From positions 1 through 9,463 of the forward strand of contig JAHLBL010000053.1 in the NCBI GenBank assembly GCA_020625635.1: a stretch of DNA of 9,463 nucleotides, in the 5' to 3' direction. Of the stretch, positions 6,762 to 9,463 are shown in pieces. The stretch is from a bacterium (GTDB taxonomy: Bacteria; Bacillota; Clostridia; Oscillospirales; Acutalibacteraceae). The position numbers and the translations under genes are program-made. Positions within the stretch are counted from its first letter, which is position 1, and every line of letters begins with the position of its first letter. The notes under the pieces are model-generated. The model was not told the DNA's origin and ran no database searches. It saw only the letters and a list, made by a program, of their open reading frames with translations.

Positions 6762-7421
6762 TCAGTATAAATATTTGGCGTCCGAGAACGGAAAAACAAC
6801 AAATTCCGCTTTTCCGATAATATCATTGACGTCAATAAGACCGATTTTTGTGGAACGGCTGTCCATAGACTCGGAACGGTTATCTCCCAGTACAAACACC
6901 TTTCCCTTGGGAATAACCGACGGAATAACTCCGCCCTCGTCTCCCGTGTGACCTTGAATGTAGTCTTCCTGAAGAACCTGACCGTCAACAGTAATAACGT
7001 CGTTGTCAAAATCAATGGATAAAGTCTGTCCTTCTGTAGCGATTACACGCTTAATTACAGGTTCTTCGTAGTTTGCGCCGTGACTCGCTACGATAATATC
7101 ACCTGTTTTCGGTGTGTAGAAGAAATTGGATACGATAACCTTATCCTTGTTTTGGAGTGTAGGAACCATGGAACGTCCGCTTACGTCAACAAGTCTGAGG
7201 AAGAATGTAAGCAGTATTACAACGATTGCGACAGCGAATACAAGTGAATGAACCCACTCGTAAAGGCTTGCTGTGCCCTCGGATTTCTTCAGGTGAATTG
7301 TACGTGAATCCGTATTGCGTTTTTTGCGCTTCTTTTTCGTCTTGCCCTGTTCAGCCATTTCGCGCTTTTTAGCTTCGATTCTGTTTTTTATTTCTTCATT
7401 GTTCCTGATATCATTATTCAT
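6762..7421 (-). CDS. lepB: Type I signal peptidase
   Basis: This membrane serine protease removes signal peptides from exported proteins on the outer face of the cytoplasmic membrane. The 219 residues begin with a long, very basic cytosolic tail (about 1-50, with KTKKKRKKR), then one membrane segment (about 56-76). The catalytic S84 is in SGRSMVPTL and the general-base K124 in VIKRVIATEG. Box D/E is FVLGDNRSESMDSR, ending near 189. This is the short Gram-positive form with a single anchor. The ATG at 7421 has AAGGTG about 5 nt upstream. A strong hairpin separates it from rplS and no clear promoter lies between, so expression probably relies on read-through from rplS. The basic tail is longer than in many homologues, which is a mild oddity. 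Confidence 0.95.
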   Translation of the reverse strand: MNNDIRNNEEIKNRIEAKKREMAEQGKTKKKRKKRNTDSRTIHLKKSEGTASLYEWVHSLVFAVAIVVILLTFFLRLVDVSGRSMVPTLQNKDKVIVSNFFYTPKTGDIIVASHGANYEEPVIKRVIATEGQTLSIDFDNDVITVDGQVLQEDYIQGHTGDEGGVIPSVIPKGKVFVLGDNRSESMDSRSTKIGLIDVNDIIGKAEFVVFPFSDAKYLY

Positions 7422-7445
7422 AATACACCTTCAGTTGAAATGAGG

Positions 7446-7488
7446 TAAAGTAAAAAGGAGCTTAAGAAAAGCTCCCTTGATTACTTTA
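7446..7488 (-). terminator. Long terminator-like stem after rplS that includes its stop codon
   Basis: The inner stem pairs AAGGGAGCTT (7478-7469) with AAGCTCCTTT around the loop TTCTT. The outer stem pairs TAAAGTAA (7488-7481, beginning with the rplS stop) with TTACTTTA (7453-7446), leaving only a 2-nt TC bulge. A five-base U tract follows the GC-rich core. A core hairpin followed by U5 is a normal intrinsic terminator; read-through would still be needed for lepB unless another promoter exists. Confidence 0.75.
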
Positions 7489-7827
7489 GATTCTTTCTTT
7501 AACCTTGGCAGCCTTACCAACACGATCACGGAGATAGTAGAGCTTAGCTCTTCTGACTTTACCGTGACGAACAACCTCAACCTTTCTTACGTTAGGAGAA
7601 TGTACAGGGAATACTCTCTCTACACCTACACCGTAAGCTACGCGGCGAACTGTGAAAGTCTCGGCTACACCCGAACCTCTTCTGGCAATAACTGTGCCTT
7701 CGAACATCTGGATTCTTTCTCTCTGACCCTCGCGGATGTTAACGGAAACCTTTACGGTATCACCGATAGCAAACTGAGGAGCCTCTGCCTTTACAGAATC
7801 TGCGGCAATTGTCTTTAATGCGTCCAT
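7486..7827 (-). CDS. rplS: 50S ribosomal protein L19
   Basis: L19 is a large-subunit protein at the interface with the 30S subunit. The 113-residue product has normal length and conserved blocks: FAIGDTVKVSV, IREGQRERIQMFEGTVIARR, the GSGVAETFTVRR segment, the GVGVERVFPVHSP block and the basic tail VRRAKLYYLRDRVGKAAKVKER. The start ATG at 7827 has an ideal AGGAGG 6 nt upstream. It is first in the rplS-lepB-rbgA-rnhB-yraN run and has its own promoter and a structured leader, consistent with feedback control of ribosomal protein synthesis. The trmD/rimM genes often found before rplS are absent here; rluD precedes it instead. Confidence 0.97.
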   Translation of the reverse strand: MDALKTIAADSVKAEAPQFAIGDTVKVSVNIREGQRERIQMFEGTVIARRGSGVAETFTVRRVAYGVGVERVFPVHSPNVRKVEVVRHGKVRRAKLYYLRDRVGKAAKVKERI

Positions 7828-7944
7828 ATTGAACCTCCTATAAATTTCAGATATTCATGTACAAGGTACAGAGGACTATCCGCTTCAAATTGCGGCGTAA
7901 CGCCGTTTATTGAACCCCATTACATAGTAACGGTATCCAAATGC
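7828..7944 (-). ncRNA. Structured rplS mRNA leader, candidate L19 autoregulatory leader
   Basis: About 117 nt separate the predicted transcription start from the rplS ATG. In order, the RNA can form CCGTTAC/GTAATGG (7933-7917), a hairpin CGGCG-TTA-CGCCG flanked by TTCAA/TTGAA (7914-7884), and TGTAC-CTT-GTACA (7870-7858). The last hairpin is bracketed by CCTC (7874-7871), which can pair with GAGG of the Shine-Dalgarno site (7837-7834), offering a way to hide the ribosome site. L19 leaders are known in low-GC Gram-positives; I cannot test a match to that family model here. Coordinates follow the predicted start and are approximate. Confidence 0.5.
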
Positions 7945-7950
7945 CTAAAT

Positions 7951-7979
7951 ATAATATCACATACGGAATTAAAATGCAA
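7951..7979 (-). promoter_or_regulatory. Sigma-A-type promoter for rplS (extended -10)
   Basis: TTGCAT (7979-7974), a 17-nt spacer, then TATTAT (7956-7951) preceded by TGA, giving the TGn extension. It lies just after the rluD gene, with transcription starting near 7944. No hairpin is seen between the rluD stop and this promoter, so read-through from rluD is also possible. Confidence 0.8.
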
Positions 7980-7994
7980 GTGTTTTTTATAAAA

Positions 7995-8912
7995 TTATCG
8001 GTTTCTTAGTGTGTTGAGCCATTTTGTAAAATATTCGGGCAGCGGAGAAGTGAATTCCATATACTCTCCGCTCGAAGGATGAATGAATCCGATTTTTCGT
8101 GCGTGTAAGCATTGCCCTTCAAAATTGACTTTTTCTTTTTTTACACCGTACACATCATCGCCAGACACAGGATGTCCGAGATACGCCATATGTACACGAA
8201 TCTGATGTGTTCTGCCTGTCTCAAGCCTGCATTTAATGTATGTATAGCCGTTTAGTCTTTCGAGCACTTCAAAGTGAGTGACGGCGTTTTTTGAGTTGCG
8301 CTCAGTGACCGTCATTTTCTTTCTGTCGATAGGATGGCGGCCGATCGGCGCGTTAACCGTACCCGTGTCATCTTTTATATTGCCCCAAACCACAGCCTCA
8401 TACTCACGTGTAAAGCTGTGCTCCTTAATCTGTTCGGCGAGATGCTTATGCGCTTTATCGTTTTTTGCGACAATCAAAAGTCCGCTGGTGTTCTTGTCTA
8501 TCCTATGGACGATACCCGGTCTCATTACTCCGTTAATGCCCGATAAATCGTCCTTACAATGATACAGCAGCGCGTTTACAAGCGTTCCTTCATAATTACC
8601 GGCGGCAGGATGAACAACCATACCTTTCGGTTTATTGACAACAAGAAGGTCACTGTCTTCATAAACGATGTCGAGCGGAATATTTTCGGCTTTTGCTTCG
8701 TATTCGATGGGCTCGGGAATAATGACAGAAACAATATCATTAATACGGAGCTTATAATTCTTGTTCTGTTTTTTACCGTTAACAAGAACATTATCGCTTT
8801 CAATCAGGTTCACAACCGATGAACGTGTGACATCAGGAATGTTTTCGGCGATAAATTTATCAAGCCTCTTCCCTGCATCGAAAGAATTTACAGAAAAAGT
8901 ATAATTATCCAT
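7995..8912 (-). CDS. rluD: RluD-family 23S rRNA pseudouridine synthase (RluA superfamily)
   Basis: The enzyme isomerises specific uridines in rRNA to pseudouridine. The 305-residue product has an N-terminal S4 RNA-binding domain (about 14-60, GKRLDKFIAEN to LVNGKKQNKNYKLRIND). The catalytic domain carries the RluA-family active site HRIDKNTSGLLIVAK (136-150) with catalytic D139, plus KPKGMVVHPAAG and RTHQIRVH. The S4 domain and length place it with RluD/YlyB proteins; the exact uridine target is inferred from family only. Two in-frame ATGs exist, 8927 and 8912, neither with a well-spaced ribosome site. I prefer 8912 because MDNYTFSV fits the family N-terminus better. The start overlaps the end of lspA by 8 bp, so translation is probably coupled, in the common lspA-rluD order. 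Confidence 0.94.
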   Translation of the reverse strand: MDNYTFSVNSFDAGKRLDKFIAENIPDVTRSSVVNLIESDNVLVNGKKQNKNYKLRINDIVSVIIPEPIEYEAKAENIPLDIVYEDSDLLVVNKPKGMVVHPAAGNYEGTLVNALLYHCKDDLSGINGVMRPGIVHRIDKNTSGLLIVAKNDKAHKHLAEQIKEHSFTREYEAVVWGNIKDDTGTVNAPIGRHPIDRKKMTVTERNSKNAVTHFEVLERLNGYTYIKCRLETGRTHQIRVHMAYLGHPVSGDDVYGVKKEKVNFEGQCLHARKIGFIHPSSGEYMEFTSPLPEYFTKWLNTLRNR

Positions 8913-9375
8913 TGATTTTCTTTTCATCCTTGAAATCGGTGAAAAACAGCAGATATATTACCATTAAAACGGCGCCGATTGTAACACAGCAGTCGGCAAA
9001 ATTAAACGCTGGCGGGAAAAAGCTGATTTTTATAAAGTCAACAACATATCCGAGAAAGATCCTGTCCACAAGATTTCCTATTCCACCGCCGATAATCAAA
9101 ATTGCCGAGGTAATAAACAGCTTTGAGTTGATTTTCTTTTTTATAATGTAAACAAACAAGGCGATTATTATCAGAATCGTAAATAGTATGAATACCCAGC
9201 GCGCGTTGGCGAGGATTCCGAAAGCCGCGCCTTTGTTCTCTACATAAGTGAAAGAAACAAGATTCGGAATAAACTCAACCGAAGAAACAGGCTTCAGATT
9301 ATTCACAACGATAATCTTAATAATCTGGTCGATTACAGCAGCGAGTACTGACAGACCGACAATCAAAATAATCAA
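8905..9375 (-). CDS. lspA: Lipoprotein signal peptidase (signal peptidase II)
   Basis: This aspartic protease in the cytoplasmic membrane cleaves signal peptides of diacylglyceryl-modified prolipoproteins. Four hydrophobic segments are visible. Family blocks are the early AAVIDQ, the VENKGAAFGIL block, GGGIGNLVDRIFLGYVVDFI and FNFADCCVTIG. The catalytic aspartates are D113 (VVDF) and D128 (NFAD), counted from the start used here. A GTG at 9384 could add three residues, but GAGGTG (9387-9382) would then abut or include the start codon. With TTG at 9375 the spacing is an ideal 6 nt and the early Asp falls at residue 16, as in homologues. The 157-residue length is typical. It overlaps rluD downstream and follows a hairpin upstream. 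Confidence 0.94.
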   Translation of the reverse strand: MIILIVGLSVLAAVIDQIIKIIVVNNLKPVSSVEFIPNLVSFTYVENKGAAFGILANARWVFILFTILIIIALFVYIIKKKINSKLFITSAILIIGGGIGNLVDRIFLGYVVDFIKISFFPPAFNFADCCVTIGAVLMVIYLLFFTDFKDEKKING

Positions 9376-9381
9376 AACTAA

Positions 9382-9387
9382 CACCTC
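9382..9387 (-). promoter_or_regulatory. Ribosome binding site supporting a TTG start for lspA
   Basis: GAGGTG lies 6 nt before TTG 9375. The last three bases of the same hexamer are the alternative GTG codon at 9384, which would have no usable site of its own. Confidence 0.7.
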
Positions 9388-9397
9388 AAATACAGAA

Positions 9398-9425
9398 AAT
9401 CGGTGTAGTGTAAGCTACACCGATT
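9398..9425 (-). terminator. Strong hairpin upstream of lspA, probable terminator of the preceding gene
   Basis: An 11-bp perfect stem, AATCGGTGTAG with CTACACCGATT, surrounds a 6-nt loop. On the minus strand it is followed by TTCTGTATTT, so counting the stem end there are four T in a row. It lies 8 bp after the stop of the gene tail at the right edge and just before the lspA ribosome site. Confidence 0.65.
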
Positions 9426-9433
9426 GTATCTGT

Positions 9434-9463
9434 TTATTCAAAAAACTTGCAGCATTTGTCGCA
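9434..9463 (-). CDS. C-terminal tail of an unidentified upstream gene (cut by window edge)
   Basis: The last nine codons read CDKCCKFFE and end in TAA at 9436-9434, 8 bp before the hairpin, which is the spacing expected for a gene end. The two other minus frames stop at 9438 or inside the hairpin and are less natural. Three cysteines in five residues hint at a metal site or exposed Cys tail, but the piece is too short to identify a family, and the frame choice itself is uncertain. Confidence 0.35.
   Translation of the reverse strand, partial: CDKCCKFFE

Noticed and set aside
7477..7818. 113-residue plus-strand open frame opposite rplS
   Set aside because: It mirrors rplS almost exactly and shows no recognisable domain; rplS is certain on the minus strand.
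8559..8822. Plus-strand frame of 87 residues opposite rluD
   Set aside because: It lies antisense to the S4 and catalytic regions of rluD; no independent support.
9385..9463. Independent promoter for lspA
   Set aside because: TACAAT is present upstream of the hairpin but has no acceptable -35 at 16-18 nt, so I did not list it.
1..9463. CRISPR array, insertion sequence, prophage, tRNA or toxin-antitoxin module
   Set aside because: No spaced direct repeats, transposase motifs, tRNA-like cloverleaf or small gene pair were seen; intergenic gaps are short and the genes are ordinary housekeeping genes.

Overview
The window is a compact, moderately AT-rich stretch of bacterial chromosome in which every convincing gene lies on the minus strand, so transcription runs from right to left. 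The gene content and order (rplS-lepB-rbgA-rnhB-yraN, tig-clpP, lspA-rluD), strong AGGAGG-type ribosome binding sites and protein character indicate a low-GC Gram-positive. Most likely it is a Clostridia member of the Ruminococcus/Oscillospiraceae type. The genus is inferred from overall look, not shown.

Layout in the direction of transcription: (1) at the right edge, the last codons of an unidentified gene are followed by a strong hairpin (9398-9425). (2) lspA (lipoprotein signal peptidase) and rluD-type pseudouridine synthase overlap by a few bases. (3) A promoter and a leader of about 117 nt with hairpins precede rplS (ribosomal protein L19). A long terminator-like stem separates rplS from lepB (type I signal peptidase). 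A second hairpin, whose loop holds a perfect -10 hexamer, separates lepB from rbgA (50S assembly GTPase). Then come rnhB (RNase HII), yraN (UPF0102 nuclease-like) and an M19 dipeptidase; the junctions rnhB/yraN and yraN/dipeptidase overlap. (4) A consensus promoter (TTGACA-N17-TATAAT), partly inside the dipeptidase gene, drives thrC (threonine synthase), which is joined by a TAATG overlap to a calcineurin-like metallophosphoesterase. (5) An extended -10 promoter drives tig (trigger factor), followed after 43 bp by clpP, which leaves the window at the left edge.

The genes fall into a few themes: ribosome synthesis and maturation (L19, RbgA, RluD), protein export and lipoprotein processing (LepB, LspA), genome maintenance (RNase HII, perhaps YraN), amino acid and peptide metabolism (ThrC, dipeptidase), and protein folding and turnover (trigger factor, ClpP). 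All CDSs look intact, with their family motifs present.

I found no mobile element, CRISPR array, tRNA/rRNA gene, prophage gene or toxin-antitoxin pair, and nothing that amounts to a new biological system. Most of what deserves a second look is regulatory: the rplS leader, the two internal hairpins in the rplS-rbgA unit, the inverted repeat over the thrC promoter, and the start-codon choice for lspA. Two further points are gene-level: the unexplained thrC-phosphoesterase pairing and the unidentified Cys-containing gene tail at the right edge. No gene-free stretch exceeds 300 bases; the longest is the 167-bp rluD-rplS gap.
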